Assembly: GCF_003997495.1 (NCBI RefSeq)
Contig: NZ_RZRU01000007.1
Span: 1 to 64,000 of the forward strand
Length of the DNA: 64,000 nt
Reading direction: 5' to 3'
Source of the DNA: Mesorhizobium sp. M7A.F.Ca.US.008.03.1.1
GTDB taxonomy: Bacteria; Pseudomonadota; Alphaproteobacteria; Rhizobiales; Rhizobiaceae
This document shows, piece after piece, positions 44,101 through 54,656 of the stretch. Position 1 is the stretch's first letter. Each line of letters begins with the position of its first letter. The position numbers were made by a program, and so were the translations under genes. Below the pieces are notes generated by a model. It did not search any database and was not told where the DNA came from. It saw only the letters and a list, made by a program, of their open reading frames with translations.

Positions 44101-45027
44101 CTATCGTTCGGCTTCGATAAACGCCTCGATCTTTTCCGGCGCCAGCCCGGCCTCTGCAGCGATGCGGCGGGCGAGGTCGGCCGCGGCGGCACGCGGCCGA
44201 CCCATCGGCCGGTCGAGCCAGTAGGACACCGGGTTGAGCGCCGTGCGCTCATCTACGGGCGTGATGCGGCCCGACTCTAATTGATGCCCGGTCAGGGGTG
44301 GGCGTGCCAGCGCGATGCCGAGCCCATAGGCGGCGGCGTCGAGCACCAGATTGTAGTCCTCGAAGCGGCGGTCCTGCGGGCGCGGGCGGTAATCCATGCC
44401 TTGCGCGGCAAACCAGGCGCGCCAGGCAGACGCGTCGGAATCGTTGATCAGCGAAAATTTGAGCAGCCGGGCAGGGTCTCCGAGGCCGATCTCGCGGGCA
44501 AGCTCGGGCGAGGCAACGGGAAAGACATGTTCCTCGAAAAGCTGCACCGAGACGCGGCCCGGAATGCCGCCGCGGCCACAGCGGATGGAGAGATCGATGC
44601 CCTCATCGGCAAGGTCGGCCTGACGGATGTCGACGTCAAGCACGATGCGCAGCTTGGAGGGGTTGTTCTCCAGCGCCGCCATGCGCGGCATCAGCCACAG
44701 CCCGCTGACCGAGGGGATCGAGGTCAGTCGCACCACGGCGGTGCCACGCGGCTCGACCCAGCGGTCGGAGTGGGTTGAGATCAGCGCAAAGGCTTCCGCC
44801 GTGCGCAGATGCAGCCTGTTGCCTTCGATCGTCAGCGAGACGCCGCGCGCACCACGGTCGAAGACTTTCAATCCCAGCCAGTCCTCGAGCTTGGCGATCT
44901 GCCGGCTGACGGCGCCATGGGTGATATTGAGCTTTTCGGCGGCCGCCGAAAAGCTGCCTGTCCGCGCCGCCGCATCGAAGGCGCGCAGCGTTTCGAGCGG
45001 CACCATTGTCTCCGAGCTGTGATCCAT
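44101..45027 (-). CDS. LysR-family transcriptional regulator (GcvA-like)
   Basis: The 308-residue protein has the LysR N-terminal helix-turn-helix (LETLRAFDAAARTGSFSAAAEKLNITHGAVSRQIAKLEDWLG) and the GcvA-subgroup effector domain (LWLMPRM, DIRQADLADEGIDLSIRCGRGG). It is divergent from an EamA exporter gene and probably controls it. The ATG at 45027 is preferred; an internal ATG at 45006 is possible. The ligand is unknown. Confidence 0.92.
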   Translation of the reverse strand: MDHSSETMVPLETLRAFDAAARTGSFSAAAEKLNITHGAVSRQIAKLEDWLGLKVFDRGARGVSLTIEGNRLHLRTAEAFALISTHSDRWVEPRGTAVVRLTSIPSVSGLWLMPRMAALENNPSKLRIVLDVDIRQADLADEGIDLSIRCGRGGIPGRVSVQLFEEHVFPVASPELAREIGLGDPARLLKFSLINDSDASAWRAWFAAQGMDYRPRPQDRRFEDYNLVLDAAAYGLGIALARPPLTGHQLESGRITPVDERTALNPVSYWLDRPMGRPRAAAADLARRIAAEAGLAPEKIEAFIEAER

Positions 45028-45118
45028 AGTCACAGGTGATCCTTGATTTGGTCGTTTGTCAACCGGGGTGAAAAGGCGTTTTCTGCCTCTCAGGACCGAA
45101 GAATACGAGGGCGGTGAG

Positions 45119-46012
45119 ATGAGTGGGATGACGGGCACGTTGAATTCGACACAGCGGATGGACACCACGGCAGCCATCGCGGTGGCGCTGACGGTGGTTG
45201 GTTGGGCCTCCGCCTTTCCGGCCATCCGCGCCGGTCTCGCGGCCTTCGGACCGCTGGAACTCGGCGCGTTGCGCTTTGCCATCGCCGCAGTGCCGGCGGC
45301 GATCTTCCTTGCCATCAAGCGCCCGGCGCTGCCAAGGCTCGACGAAGTGTGGCGCCTGGTCTTTGGCGGCGCCATCTTCGTCGCGCTCTACACCGTCATG
45401 CTCAATTTCGGCGAACTGACCGTCTCTGCCGGTGCCGCCGGCTTCATCATCAATGTCAGCCCGATCTTCACCGCCATCATGGCGATGGTCCTGTTGGGCG
45501 AACGTTTTTCGGGCATGGCCTGGGCCGGCACGGTGATTTCCTTCGCCGGCATTGGCGTCATCGCCATGGCCGACGGGCACGGCCTCTCATTCAACACCGG
45601 TGCTCTTCTGGTGCTTGGTTCGGCCTTGTGCTCGGCCGTCAACACAATCGTCCAGAAGCCGCTGTTTGCCCGCCACCATCCGTTGACCATTTCGGCTTCG
45701 AACATGGTGCTCGGCGCACTATGCTTGGCGCCCTTCCTGCCGTCGGCCTTTTCGCAGGCGGCGGTCGCCGACACGGCAGGCCTCGGCGCCGTCATCTTTC
45801 TCGGTATCGTGCCCAGCCTCATCGCCTATGCCGCCTGGGCGACCGCGCTGTCGCGTCTGCCGGCGGCACGTGCCTCCAACTTCCTCTATCTGGTCTCGCC
45901 GATGTCCGCGCTGATCGGCTTCTTCTGGCTGGGCGAAGTCCCCACGCTGCTCGGCATAATCGGCGGCGCGCTGGCGCTGGGCGGTGTCATCGTGGTGAAT
46001 TTGAAGAGATGA
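45119..46012 (+). CDS. EamA-family (DMT) transporter
   Basis: The 297-residue protein has ten hydrophobic spans in two EamA repeats (GWASAFPAIRAGLAAFGPLELGALRFA in the first; FLYLVSPMSALIGFFWLGEVPTLLGIIGGALALGGVI in the second). Members export amino acids or other metabolites. GAGGGCGGTGAG directly precedes the ATG at 45119; upstream in-frame codons lack a ribosome site. It is divergent from the LysR gene, so it is the likely target of that regulator. Confidence 0.92.
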   Translation: MSGMTGTLNSTQRMDTTAAIAVALTVVGWASAFPAIRAGLAAFGPLELGALRFAIAAVPAAIFLAIKRPALPRLDEVWRLVFGGAIFVALYTVMLNFGELTVSAGAAGFIINVSPIFTAIMAMVLLGERFSGMAWAGTVISFAGIGVIAMADGHGLSFNTGALLVLGSALCSAVNTIVQKPLFARHHPLTISASNMVLGALCLAPFLPSAFSQAAVADTAGLGAVIFLGIVPSLIAYAAWATALSRLPAARASNFLYLVSPMSALIGFFWLGEVPTLLGIIGGALALGGVIVVNLKR

Positions 46013-46149
46013 ATTGTTAAGTCGGAGCTATTCCTGGGCAAAGTTGCGCCTTGGCCCGCCTTGCTGGTCATCCGGCCGTCCGCTTCCCTCATTCGGAACG
46101 ATCCCTCGGTCAAAGGCGTTTAGCCGGTGTTTATTCGACGGAGGTCCGA

Positions 46150-47025
46150 ATGCCGGGTGCAACGACGCACCGACGCCTGCAACTGGATGATCTATCCATT
46201 TTTTATCGCGAGGCGGGGCCCCCAGAAGCACCTGTCTTGCTCTTGCCGCACGGCTATCCCTGTTCTTCGTTCCAATTCCGCCGACTGATGCCGGCGCTCG
46301 CCGACCGTTGGCGAACGATTGCATTCGACTGGCCCGGCTTCGGATACAGTGGCACACCCGATCCGGCCGCCTTTGGCTATGATTTCGACGCCTATTGCGA
46401 CGTGCTTTCCAAGCTTGCCGATGAATTCGGTCTCGAACGCTACGCCTTGTGGCTGCACGATTATGGCTCGCAGATAGGACTCCGGCATGCGATCTCGCAC
46501 CCGGAGCGGATCAGTGCCCTGATCATCCAGAACGGCGACATCTACGAGGACGTGCTTGGTCCCAAATACGCCACGATCAAAGCTTGGTGGACCGACAAGA
46601 CGCCCGACAAGCACCGTCCGCTCGAGGCTGCGGTGAGCGAGGACGGGTTCCGGGCCGAGTTCATCGGGGAAGTGGCTGACGACGTAGCCACGCGTGTGCC
46701 GCCCGATCTCTGGAATCTTCACTGGCCATTGATGAACACTCCGGTTCGTCGGCAGATCGCCGTCGGTCTGATGGAGAAGCTGGAAGCCAATCTCACCTGG
46801 TTCCCGCGCTACCAGGCTTATTTGCGTGAACACCATCCGCCGACGCTGATCGTTTGGGGGCCAGAGGACGGCTATATGCCCGCAGCGTCGGTGCGGGCCT
46901 ATCATCGCGATCTGCCCGATGCGGAACTGCATCTGATCGAAGGGGCGGGTCATTGGCTGCTCGAGACACATTTCGACGACGCGCTGCCGCTGGTCCGCGA
47001 CTTCCTGGCTCGTGTTCGCGGCTGA
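46150..47025 (+). CDS. Alpha/beta hydrolase, epoxide hydrolase/dehalogenase-like
   Basis: The 291-residue protein has the oxyanion motif HGYP (residues 34-37) and the nucleophile elbow HDYGS with Asp104 in place of Ser. The late catalytic His is in GAGHWLLETH (His268). An Asp nucleophile is the mark of epoxide hydrolases and haloalkane dehalogenases. The substrate is unknown. The next gene, 56 bases on, is a small monooxygenase-like protein that may act in the same pathway. Confidence 0.88.
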   Translation: MPGATTHRRLQLDDLSIFYREAGPPEAPVLLLPHGYPCSSFQFRRLMPALADRWRTIAFDWPGFGYSGTPDPAAFGYDFDAYCDVLSKLADEFGLERYALWLHDYGSQIGLRHAISHPERISALIIQNGDIYEDVLGPKYATIKAWWTDKTPDKHRPLEAAVSEDGFRAEFIGEVADDVATRVPPDLWNLHWPLMNTPVRRQIAVGLMEKLEANLTWFPRYQAYLREHHPPTLIVWGPEDGYMPAASVRAYHRDLPDAELHLIEGAGHWLLETHFDDALPLVRDFLARVRG

Positions 47026-47081
47026 CCCCAGCCGACGCCCCGCTATGTCCAGTTGCTGTCGCTTGACTGAAGGAGAACCTC

Positions 47082-47408
47082 ATGCCGACCAAACCGACCA
47101 TCGCGCGCATCTGGCGCGGTCGCACCCGCCGCGACATCGCCGACGCCTATGAGCCATACCTGCGTGCCGAGGGTATTCCGCCCCTCGAGAAGACGGCGCT
47201 TGGCGTCCAATTGCTGCGCGAAGACCGAGGTGACGAGACGTGGTTCACAACCATCTCGTATTGGGCCGACATGCAAGCGATGACCGCCTTTACCAAAGGC
47301 GAACCGACCAAAGTCCATCATCTGGACCGCGATGCCGAGTTCCTGATCGAGCTGCCGGAGCGGATCGACATCCACCGGATACTTGTCGATCGTCAGGGAC
47401 TGCGCTGA
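47082..47408 (+). CDS. Small antibiotic-biosynthesis-monooxygenase-like protein
   Basis: The 108-residue protein has the size and pattern of the dimeric alpha-beta barrel fold: IARIWRGRTRRDIADAYEPYL, GVQLLREDRGDETWFTTISYWADMQAMTAFTKGE. This fold is shared by ABM-type monooxygenases and related stress proteins. Whether it binds a substrate or heme is unclear. AAGGAGAACCTC lies just before the ATG, and it follows the hydrolase gene. Confidence 0.72.
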   Translation: MPTKPTIARIWRGRTRRDIADAYEPYLRAEGIPPLEKTALGVQLLREDRGDETWFTTISYWADMQAMTAFTKGEPTKVHHLDRDAEFLIELPERIDIHRILVDRQGLR

Positions 47409-47420
47409 ACGGCGAATCTG

Positions 47421-48311
47421 GTGGTTCGCAATCTCGCCTTCTTCGTGGTGATGTCGCTGATCTGGGGGCTGACCTGGGCAGCGATCAAGCTCGGTCTCAA
47501 TGACGTGCCTCCGCTACTGCTGGCGGCGGCACGCTATTTGCTGACCGCCGCGCTTCTGGCAGCAGCGGTGCGTGGAGCCGGCGCGGCATTCGCCCACGGG
47601 CGAACGGGGCGGACGGTGGTCTCGGCATTGCTGGTCAATACCGGCACCTACGGTCTGCTTTTCTGGGGAATGCAGCATGTGCCCTCGGGATTGTCGGGGC
47701 TGGTCAACCTGGCGCTGATCCCGATCCTGCTGTTCGCGATTGCCGCATTTACCGGCGAGGAGCGACCGACCTGGCGCCACGCTTGCGCGCTCGCTATCGG
47801 CAGCATCGGGCTGATTGGGCTGTTCTGGACGCGGCTTGGCGCGGGAAGCGGTTCGAGCGGCATCGGACTCGCCGCGATCGTCGTTGCGACAGCCTGTTAC
47901 TGCGTCGGCAGCGTGGTTTCGCGCCCGCTGGTGGGCGCGGTCAAACCGCTGGCGCTGACAATGGTCCAGGCTGCGATCGGCGGTGTGGCACTGCTTGCGC
48001 TGTCGCTCGTGCTGGAGCCGATCTCGGGTGAGACGCTCAAGGCGCTGCTCACGCCGGCCGCCATCGGCAGTCTGCTGTTCCTGTCGCTGTTTGGCACGAT
48101 CGTCGCCTATACGCTCTATCTCGTGTTGATGCGTGACTGGGGTACGGTGCGTGCCGGGCTCTACGCCTTCGTTTCGCCGATTGTCGCTTTAGCGGCAGGA
48201 GCCTGGCTCTTCGGCGAGGCGGTCGGCTGGGCTGAAATCGCCGGGGCGATCCTCCTGCTGGCGGCGGCTGCGATCGCGCTGCTCAAGCCGCGAGGCGAAA
48301 ATCGCGGGTGA
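47421..48311 (+). CDS. EamA-family (DMT) transporter
   Basis: The 296-residue protein has ten membrane spans in two EamA domains (SLIWGLTWAAIKLGLNDVPPLLLAAARYLL at the start; GTVRAGLYAFVSPIVALAAGAWLFGEAVGWAEIAGAILLL at the end). It starts at GTG 47421, 12 bases after the preceding small gene, and is probably co-transcribed with it and the hydrolase. The exported compound is unknown. This is the second EamA protein within 3 kb, but the two are not close copies. Confidence 0.9.
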   Translation: MVRNLAFFVVMSLIWGLTWAAIKLGLNDVPPLLLAAARYLLTAALLAAAVRGAGAAFAHGRTGRTVVSALLVNTGTYGLLFWGMQHVPSGLSGLVNLALIPILLFAIAAFTGEERPTWRHACALAIGSIGLIGLFWTRLGAGSGSSGIGLAAIVVATACYCVGSVVSRPLVGAVKPLALTMVQAAIGGVALLALSLVLEPISGETLKALLTPAAIGSLLFLSLFGTIVAYTLYLVLMRDWGTVRAGLYAFVSPIVALAAGAWLFGEAVGWAEIAGAILLLAAAAIALLKPRGENRG

Positions 48312-48382
48312 CCACATTGTCGGCCGGCCTGGGACCTGCCGGCCTCGAGCGCGGAAGCGATAGGCCAGCAATCCGTCCGCAG

Positions 48383-50257
48383 CTATCGCCGCCCGAAAAG
48401 CCGTTCGATATCCGCCAGCTTGAGTTCGATGTAGGTCGGGCGACCGTGGTTGCAGGTGCCCGAGCCGGGCGTCGCCTCCATCTGCCGCAGCAGCGCGTTC
48501 ATCTCCTCGGCCTTGAGCAGGCGGCCGGAGCGCACAGAGCCGTGGCAGGCCATGGTCGCGGCTATTCTGTCCAGCCGCTCCTTCAGCGTGTCGATCGTGT
48601 CGTTGTCGGCGATCTCGTCGGCGAGGTCGCGCACCAATTGCTGGACATTGGTTTCGCCGAGCATCGACGGGGTCTCGCGCACCGCGACGGCGCCGGGGCC
48701 GAAGCGCTCGATGCCGAGACCGAAGCGGGCCAGCGTTTCCGAATGCAGCGCAAGCCGCTCGGCATCCTCCTCCGGCAGGTCGATGATCTCGGGCAGAAGC
48801 AGCATCTGCGAGGGCACCGGGCGCGAGTGCAGCGCATTCTTCAGCGCCTCGTATACCAGCCGTTCATGCGCCGCATGCTGGTCGACGATGATGAGCGAAT
48901 CCTTGGTTTGGGCGACGATGTAGTTCTCATGCACCTGGGCGCGCGCCGCACCCAGAACCGCGCCGAGCAGGGTCTCGGCCGCTTCATCCTGCCCTGCGCG
49001 TGCATCGGCGCTGGCAAGCGGACCGGCATCGAAAGCCGCTTGCTCGTTTTCACGCAAGCCGCGCTGCTCGAAGCCCGCACCCTCGAAACCCATATCGAGC
49101 GGCCGCTGCGACGACCGGGCGGGATCGAAGCCGGACGAACCCGACGCGCGGTAGGCCGCGTCGTAGCTGCGGTGGCCGTTTGCCGGTCCGCCGTGGCCGT
49201 AGGATGCGGCCCCTGGCCGGAACGCCGCCATCATGCCGGCGGCCCCCGTGGTGGCGGCGCGGACGCCGGCATCGGCCAGTGCCTGTCGGATTCCCCCGAC
49301 GATCAGTCCGCGCACAAGGCCGGGATCGCGGAAGCGCACATCGGCCTTGGCTGGATGGACATTGACGTCGACGATGGCTGGGTCGAGCGTCAGGAACAGC
49401 ACCGTCACCGCATGGCGGTCGCGCGGCAGGACGTCGGCATAGGCACCGCGTATGGCGCCGGCGATCAGTTTGTCGCGCACCGGACGGCCGTTCACATAGG
49501 CATATTGCTGCAGCGCGTTGGCGCGGGTGAAGGACGGGATCGACACGTGGCCGGTCAGATGTACGCCATCGCGCATCGCGTCGAGGGCAATAGAATTGTC
49601 CGGAAAGTCGGCGCCCATCACCTGGGCGACACGGCGCAGGCTGCCTGCCGCGCTGTCATCCGCCACCGGCAATTCCAGCGTCGAGCGGTCCGAGCCGGCC
49701 AGCGTGAAGCGCACGGCGGGGAAGGCGATGGCGATGCGCTTGACCACATCGCTGGTGGCCGAGCTTTCAGCGCGCTCGCCCTTCATGAACTTTAATCGGG
49801 CCGGCGTTGCGAAGAACAGGTCGCGCACCTCGACCGTGGTGCCGCGATTGGCCGCCGCCGGCCTGACAGGCAGGACGCGGCCACCCTCGATGCCGATCTC
49901 GGCGGCGCTGTCACTTGCTGCCGTGCGCGAGCGGATCGAAAGTCGCGACACCGAGCCGATCGACGGCAGCGCTTCGCCGCGGAAGCCGAGTGAGCGGATG
50001 TCGTTGATATCCTCGGTGAGCTTGGAGGTGCAATGACGTGCGATCGCCAGCGCCAGCTCCCGTTCGGGAATGCCGGAGCCGTCATCGGTGACGCGGATCA
50101 GGTTCAGCCCGCCGCCGGCTGTGACGATCTCGACGCGCGAAGCACCGGCATCGAGCGCATTCTCGACCAGTTCCTTGACGACGCTCGCCGGACGCTCGAT
50201 GACTTCGCCGGCGGCGATCTGGTTGATCATCGTTTCTGAAAGCTGGCGGATGGGCAT
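48383..50257 (-). CDS. mutL: DNA mismatch repair protein MutL
   Basis: The 624-residue protein has the GHKL ATPase N-terminus ([48 protein letters not shown]). The C-terminal endonuclease carries the metal motifs [12 protein letters not shown] (from residue 459), ACHGSVR, CNHGRP (602-607) and the end motif RLFGRR. It is therefore an endonuclease-type MutL that nicks DNA itself, as expected in bacteria without MutH. A Ser/Gly-rich linker joins the two parts. The gene is alone on its strand here. Confidence 0.97.
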   Translation of the reverse strand: MPIRQLSETMINQIAAGEVIERPASVVKELVENALDAGASRVEIVTAGGGLNLIRVTDDGSGIPERELALAIARHCTSKLTEDINDIRSLGFRGEALPSIGSVSRLSIRSRTAASDSAAEIGIEGGRVLPVRPAAANRGTTVEVRDLFFATPARLKFMKGERAESSATSDVVKRIAIAFPAVRFTLAGSDRSTLELPVADDSAAGSLRRVAQVMGADFPDNSIALDAMRDGVHLTGHVSIPSFTRANALQQYAYVNGRPVRDKLIAGAIRGAYADVLPRDRHAVTVLFLTLDPAIVDVNVHPAKADVRFRDPGLVRGLIVGGIRQALADAGVRAATTGAAGMMAAFRPGAASYGHGGPANGHRSYDAAYRASGSSGFDPARSSQRPLDMGFEGAGFEQRGLRENEQAAFDAGPLASADARAGQDEAAETLLGAVLGAARAQVHENYIVAQTKDSLIIVDQHAAHERLVYEALKNALHSRPVPSQMLLLPEIIDLPEEDAERLALHSETLARFGLGIERFGPGAVAVRETPSMLGETNVQQLVRDLADEIADNDTIDTLKERLDRIAATMACHGSVRSGRLLKAEEMNALLRQMEATPGSGTCNHGRPTYIELKLADIERLFGRR

Positions 50258-50323
50258 GGCAGCACTATAGGCGGATTCGGGTCGTGCGGGAGGGGCAGAA
50301 ATTGTGGATCAGTGGAAAACGAA

Positions 50324-51226
50324 CTATGCTTGCTCCGCCAGCCAGTCGCGCACCTTGCGGGCGTTGTCGCTGAGTTCCCGGTTCTTCGGCCAGACGACAT
50401 AGAACGCCTTGCCGGTCTTCAGCACATGATCCGTCACCGGCACCAGCAGGCCAGATGCCAGCAGCCGCTCGGCGAGATGCCGCCAGCCGAGAGCGATGCC
50501 TTGGCCTTCCATGACGCCCTGGATCACCAGGCCATAGTCGTTGATGCGCAGGCCGCGCGCGGTATCGCTGAAATTGGCGCCGGCCGACTGGAACCATTCG
50601 TCCCAACTGGCCGCCTCGCGATACGGCTCTTCCAGATGGATGAGGCGATGCGTGGCCAGTTCGGCAGCGGATTTGGGCAGGCCGAACTTTGCCGCGTAGC
50701 TGGTGCCGGCGACGGGAAATATCTCCTCGTCGGCCAGCGGCAATGAGTGATAGTCCGGCCAGTCCCGCGGCGCGCCGCCGCGCACGCCGAGCGGAATGCC
50801 TTCCGCGATGATGTCTAGGTCGCGGTCGGCGGTCTGGATGCGCAGGTCGATGCCCGGCAGTTCGTCGCGGAACTGCTGCAGCCGCGGCATCATCCAGAAA
50901 GAACCGAAGGCGGTCGACGCGGCCAGCGTCACATGGCCGCCGCTTGCCTGCAGGCGCAGATCCTCAGCCGACTTGCGGATATGCGAAAGGCCGAGCGAAA
51001 CGTCGGCGTGGAAGCGCTCGCCGGCCTCGGTCAGGATGACCTGGCGGTGGCGGCGCTGGAACAGCTTGGCGCCAAGCTGTTCTTCCAGTCCTCGCACGGC
51101 ATAGGAGACGGCGGCCTGCGTCATGCCGAGCTCGCGCCCGGCGGCGGTGAAGCTCGACAGCCGCCCGGCCGCCTCGAAGACGATCAGGCTGCCGGCCGAG
51201 GGCAAGAGGTGGCGCAGGCTTCGCAT
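50324..51226 (-). CDS. LysR-family transcriptional regulator (GcvA-like)
   Basis: The 300-residue protein has a LysR helix-turn-helix (LIVFEAAGRLSSFTAAGRELGMTQAAVSYAVRGLEEQLG) and a GcvA-like effector domain (STAFGSFWMMPRLQQFRDELPGIDLRIQTADRD). It is divergent from the MttB-family methyltransferase gene with 90 bases between start codons, so it probably controls that gene and the ABC binding protein in response to a methylated amine or related compound. Confidence 0.92.
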   Translation of the reverse strand: MRSLRHLLPSAGSLIVFEAAGRLSSFTAAGRELGMTQAAVSYAVRGLEEQLGAKLFQRRHRQVILTEAGERFHADVSLGLSHIRKSAEDLRLQASGGHVTLAASTAFGSFWMMPRLQQFRDELPGIDLRIQTADRDLDIIAEGIPLGVRGGAPRDWPDYHSLPLADEEIFPVAGTSYAAKFGLPKSAAELATHRLIHLEEPYREAASWDEWFQSAGANFSDTARGLRINDYGLVIQGVMEGQGIALGWRHLAERLLASGLLVPVTDHVLKTGKAFYVVWPKNRELSDNARKVRDWLAEQA

Positions 51227-51316
51227 AAGCTGAGCTTATACAAGAGATCAGGATTTTCCAGCGTCACATCACCATTTTGTCGCGCTAGGCTCCCTCTTGA
51301 GTGGAATGGAGTTGCC

Positions 51317-52867
51317 ATGAACGCACCGGCCCCTGAAGTGACTGAACATGCCAACCGCCGCAGTGGCGGCCGCCTGGGGCGCAAGGCCCTGCGCGGAGCT
51401 CCCGTAACCTCGTTCCCGACCCTGGTCCGCCAGATCCCCGTCTACCAGATGGTTCCCGATGAGGCGGTCGAGCTGATCCACCAGGAGTCGCTCTTGATCC
51501 TCGAAGAGGTGGGATGCGAGTTCCGTGACGACGAGGCTATCGCACTGTGGAAGGCGGCGGGTGCGGATGTCTCGGAAACTCGTGTGCGGATCGACCGGGC
51601 CCTCTTGATGGAACTGGTATCGAAGGTCCCGTCGGAGTTCACGCTCAATGCGAGGAATCCGCAGCGTACGGTGCGGGTGGGCGGCAACAATACCATCTTC
51701 GTGCCGATGTATGGCGCGCCTTATGTTCGCGATCTCGACAACAACAGGCGCTACGGCACGCTGGCCGACCTCAACAATTTCCACAAGCTCGCCTACATGG
51801 CGCCGGCGCTGCATTCATCGAGTTCGGTCATTTGCGAGCCGATGGAAATCGCGGTACCGAAGCGTCACCTCCACATCATCCATTCCGCGCTCAAGCATTC
51901 CGACAAGCCGTTCATGGGCATCGTCACGTCCAAGGAGCGGGCGGAAGACACGATGGCGATGGCAGGCATCGTGTTCGGCGAGGCTTATGTCCGCGACAAT
52001 CCGGTCCTGGTGTCGATCACCAACTGCAATTCGCCGCTGGTGTGGGACGCCACCATGCTGGACGCGATGAAGGTCTATGCCCGAAGCAACCAGCCACTGA
52101 TCCTCGCACCCTTCGCACTGTGCGGCGCCTCGACTTCGGCGTCGGCCGTCGGGGCAGTCGCGCAGGTCAATGCGGAAGCGCTGGCGGGCGTCGCCTTCAC
52201 GCAGCTGCTGCGCCCGGGTTCGCCGCAGATCTACGGACAGTTCATGGTCACCGTGGACATGAAGACCGGCGCTCCGATGGGCGGCACGCCCGAGGCGGCG
52301 CAGATGATGTATCTGATGGGAGCGCTGGCGCGCAAATACCGGCTGCCGTGGCGCACGTCCGGCTTCCATGTCGGGTCGAAGCTCAATGACGCCCAGGCGG
52401 GTTACGAGGCGAACATGCTGATGCATGCCGCCATCCTCGCCGGCGCCAACTACATCTGGCACTCCGCGGGATGGCTCGAGGCCGGCCTGACCTGCGGCTA
52501 TTCGAAATTCGCCACCGACTGCGAACAGCTCATCGGCTGGTACAAATATGCCGGCGGTCTGCCGTTCGACGATTTCAAGGAAGCCATGGCGGCCATCCGC
52601 GAGGTCGGACCGCAGGGCCATTTCCTCGGCACCCAGCATACGCTGGAACATTTCGAGTCCGCCTTCTTCATGCCGTCGATCATGGACTTCAATTCGTTCG
52701 AACAGTGGAAGGCAGAAGGGGCGAAGGACCACGATACGCGCGGCCGCGAGAAGGCGCGCAACATGCTGGCGGATTACGAGGAGCCGAAGCTCGACGAAGG
52801 CATCGCCGATGGCCTGACGGATTTCATCGCGCGGCGCGAGGAGAAGCTGCCGGACAGCGTCAGTTGA
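51317..52867 (+). CDS. Trimethylamine methyltransferase MttB-family protein (non-pyrrolysine)
   Basis: The 516-residue protein is clearly MttB-like: [73 protein letters not shown], and [21 protein letters not shown]. It is read without any in-frame TAG, so it belongs to the pyrrolysine-free branch, some members of which demethylate glycine betaine or other quaternary amines via a corrinoid protein. No corrinoid protein or activator gene is near. The start at ATG 51317 follows GGAATGGAG. The ABC binding-protein gene starts 43 bases later. Confidence 0.9.
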   Translation: MNAPAPEVTEHANRRSGGRLGRKALRGAPVTSFPTLVRQIPVYQMVPDEAVELIHQESLLILEEVGCEFRDDEAIALWKAAGADVSETRVRIDRALLMELVSKVPSEFTLNARNPQRTVRVGGNNTIFVPMYGAPYVRDLDNNRRYGTLADLNNFHKLAYMAPALHSSSSVICEPMEIAVPKRHLHIIHSALKHSDKPFMGIVTSKERAEDTMAMAGIVFGEAYVRDNPVLVSITNCNSPLVWDATMLDAMKVYARSNQPLILAPFALCGASTSASAVGAVAQVNAEALAGVAFTQLLRPGSPQIYGQFMVTVDMKTGAPMGGTPEAAQMMYLMGALARKYRLPWRTSGFHVGSKLNDAQAGYEANMLMHAAILAGANYIWHSAGWLEAGLTCGYSKFATDCEQLIGWYKYAGGLPFDDFKEAMAAIREVGPQGHFLGTQHTLEHFESAFFMPSIMDFNSFEQWKAEGAKDHDTRGREKARNMLADYEEPKLDEGIADGLTDFIARREEKLPDSVS

Positions 52868-52910
52868 GACGAAGACCCAAGATCAAAGGGAACCAGACGG
52901 GAGGAAAAAA

Positions 52911-54560
52911 ATGGCATTCTTCAGAAGCAGTGGCGATCGCGTGCCGAGCGCTATCGAGGCGATGGCGGTCGAAGCTCGCGCGGGTCGTGTCGACCGGCGC
53001 GAGTTCCTGGCGCTGGCAAGCGCCTTCGGCGCATCGACGGCGCTTGCCTATGGCATGATCGGCCTTGCCGTGCCGGGTCGGGCCTTGGCCGAAGAGCCGA
53101 AGAAAGGCGGAACGCTGCGCGTCTCGATGTCGGTGAAGGGGCAGAAGGATCCGCGCACCTACGACTGGGTGGAACTGGCGAACATTTCGCGCTGCTGGCT
53201 GGAGCCGCTTGTCCGCTACACCAGGCAGTTCACCTTCGAACCGGTCCTGCTCGAAAGCTGGGATATCAACGACGACGCCACCGAATACGTGCTGCATGTG
53301 CGCAAGGGGATCACATGGAACAATGGAGATGCCTTCAACGCCGATGACGTCGCTCACAATCTGACGCGCTGGTGCGAGAAGAATGTCGCCGGCAATTCCA
53401 TGGCCGCCCGGGTCGGCGCGCTGATCGACGCAAAGACCGGCAAGGCCAGGGATGGCGCGATCACCAAGGTCGACGACAACACTGTCAAGCTGAAGCTAAG
53501 CGAACCCGACATTTCACTGATCCCGAATTTCACCGACTATCCGGCGCTCGTCGTCCATCGCAGCTTCGATGCCGACGGTGCCGATCCGATCAAGAAGCCG
53601 ATCGGCACGGGACCGTTCGAACTGGTCTCCTACGATGTCGGCCAAAAGGCGGTCGTCAAGCGTCGTGAGAATGGCAAATGGTGGGGTGGTGAGGCGCCGC
53701 TCGACAGCGTCGAGTTCATCGACTACGGCACCGATTTCAACGCCACCGTGAACGCGTTCGAATCTGGTGAGATCGACCTCAATTTCGAGTCGCCCGCCGA
53801 CTTCATCGACATTCTCGACAAGATGGATCTGGTGAAATCGGAGGTGGCGACGGCGACGACGCTGGTTGCCCGCACCAACATCACTCACAAGCCCTACGAC
53901 GACAAGCGGGTGCGCAACGCCCTGCAAATGGCGGTCGATAACAATGCGGTCCTCCAACTTGGGTATGCCGGGCGAGGCACCCCCGGCGAGAACCACCACG
54001 TTGCCCCGATCCATCCGGAATACTACCCGCTGCCCAAGAAGACACGCGACGCCGCCGGCGCCAAGAAGCTGATGGCGGAAGCCGGACAGGCTGACTTCGA
54101 GCATGAGCTGATCACCATCGAGGACGATTGGCAGAAGAATACCGGCGACGCCATTGCCGGCCAGCTGCGCGATGCCGGGATCAAGGTGAAGCGCACGGTG
54201 CTGCCGGGTTCGACCTTCTGGAACGACTGGACGAAATATCCCTATTCGATGACGATCTGGTACATGCGCCCACTTGGCGTCCAGGTGCTGGCGCTCGGCT
54301 ATCGCACCGGCGAGGCCTGGAATGAATCGGCATATTCCAACCCCGATTTCGACGCCAAGCTCAAGCAGGCGCTATCGCTCATCGACGTGGAGAAACGACG
54401 CGAGGTCATGAAGGATGTCGAGCAGATCCTGCAGGATTCGGGCGTCATTATTCAGCCGTTCTGGCAGAAGCTCTACAGCCACCAGAACAAGAAGGTGAAG
54501 AACTATGGTGTCCACCAGACATTCGAGATGGACCTTCAGAACGTCTGGCTGGACGGCTGA
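52911..54560 (+). CDS. ABC transporter substrate-binding protein, family 5
   Basis: The 549-residue protein has a twin-arginine signal ([15 protein letters not shown], cleaved near [10 protein letters not shown]) and the SBP family 5 fold ([64 protein letters not shown]). Family members bind peptides, nickel or small organic molecules. It is downstream of the MttB-family gene in what looks like one transcript. No permease or ATPase genes follow, so the partner components must be elsewhere. Confidence 0.93.
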   Translation: MAFFRSSGDRVPSAIEAMAVEARAGRVDRREFLALASAFGASTALAYGMIGLAVPGRALAEEPKKGGTLRVSMSVKGQKDPRTYDWVELANISRCWLEPLVRYTRQFTFEPVLLESWDINDDATEYVLHVRKGITWNNGDAFNADDVAHNLTRWCEKNVAGNSMAARVGALIDAKTGKARDGAITKVDDNTVKLKLSEPDISLIPNFTDYPALVVHRSFDADGADPIKKPIGTGPFELVSYDVGQKAVVKRRENGKWWGGEAPLDSVEFIDYGTDFNATVNAFESGEIDLNFESPADFIDILDKMDLVKSEVATATTLVARTNITHKPYDDKRVRNALQMAVDNNAVLQLGYAGRGTPGENHHVAPIHPEYYPLPKKTRDAAGAKKLMAEAGQADFEHELITIEDDWQKNTGDAIAGQLRDAGIKVKRTVLPGSTFWNDWTKYPYSMTIWYMRPLGVQVLALGYRTGEAWNESAYSNPDFDAKLKQALSLIDVEKRREVMKDVEQILQDSGVIIQPFWQKLYSHQNKKVKNYGVHQTFEMDLQNVWLDG

Positions 54561-54656
54561 AACAAGGCGCTGCAGGACTTCATGAGCCGCAAAAAAGCCG
54601 ATATGCAGGATACGTGGTATTGATAGGCTCAAGCCATCAAAAGCCGGAGATTCTGC

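Noticed and set aside
50933..51316. Upstream extension of the MttB-family gene
   Set aside because: It is antisense to the LysR gene and adds 128 residues that do not look like MttB. The ATG at 51317 has a fitting ribosome binding site.
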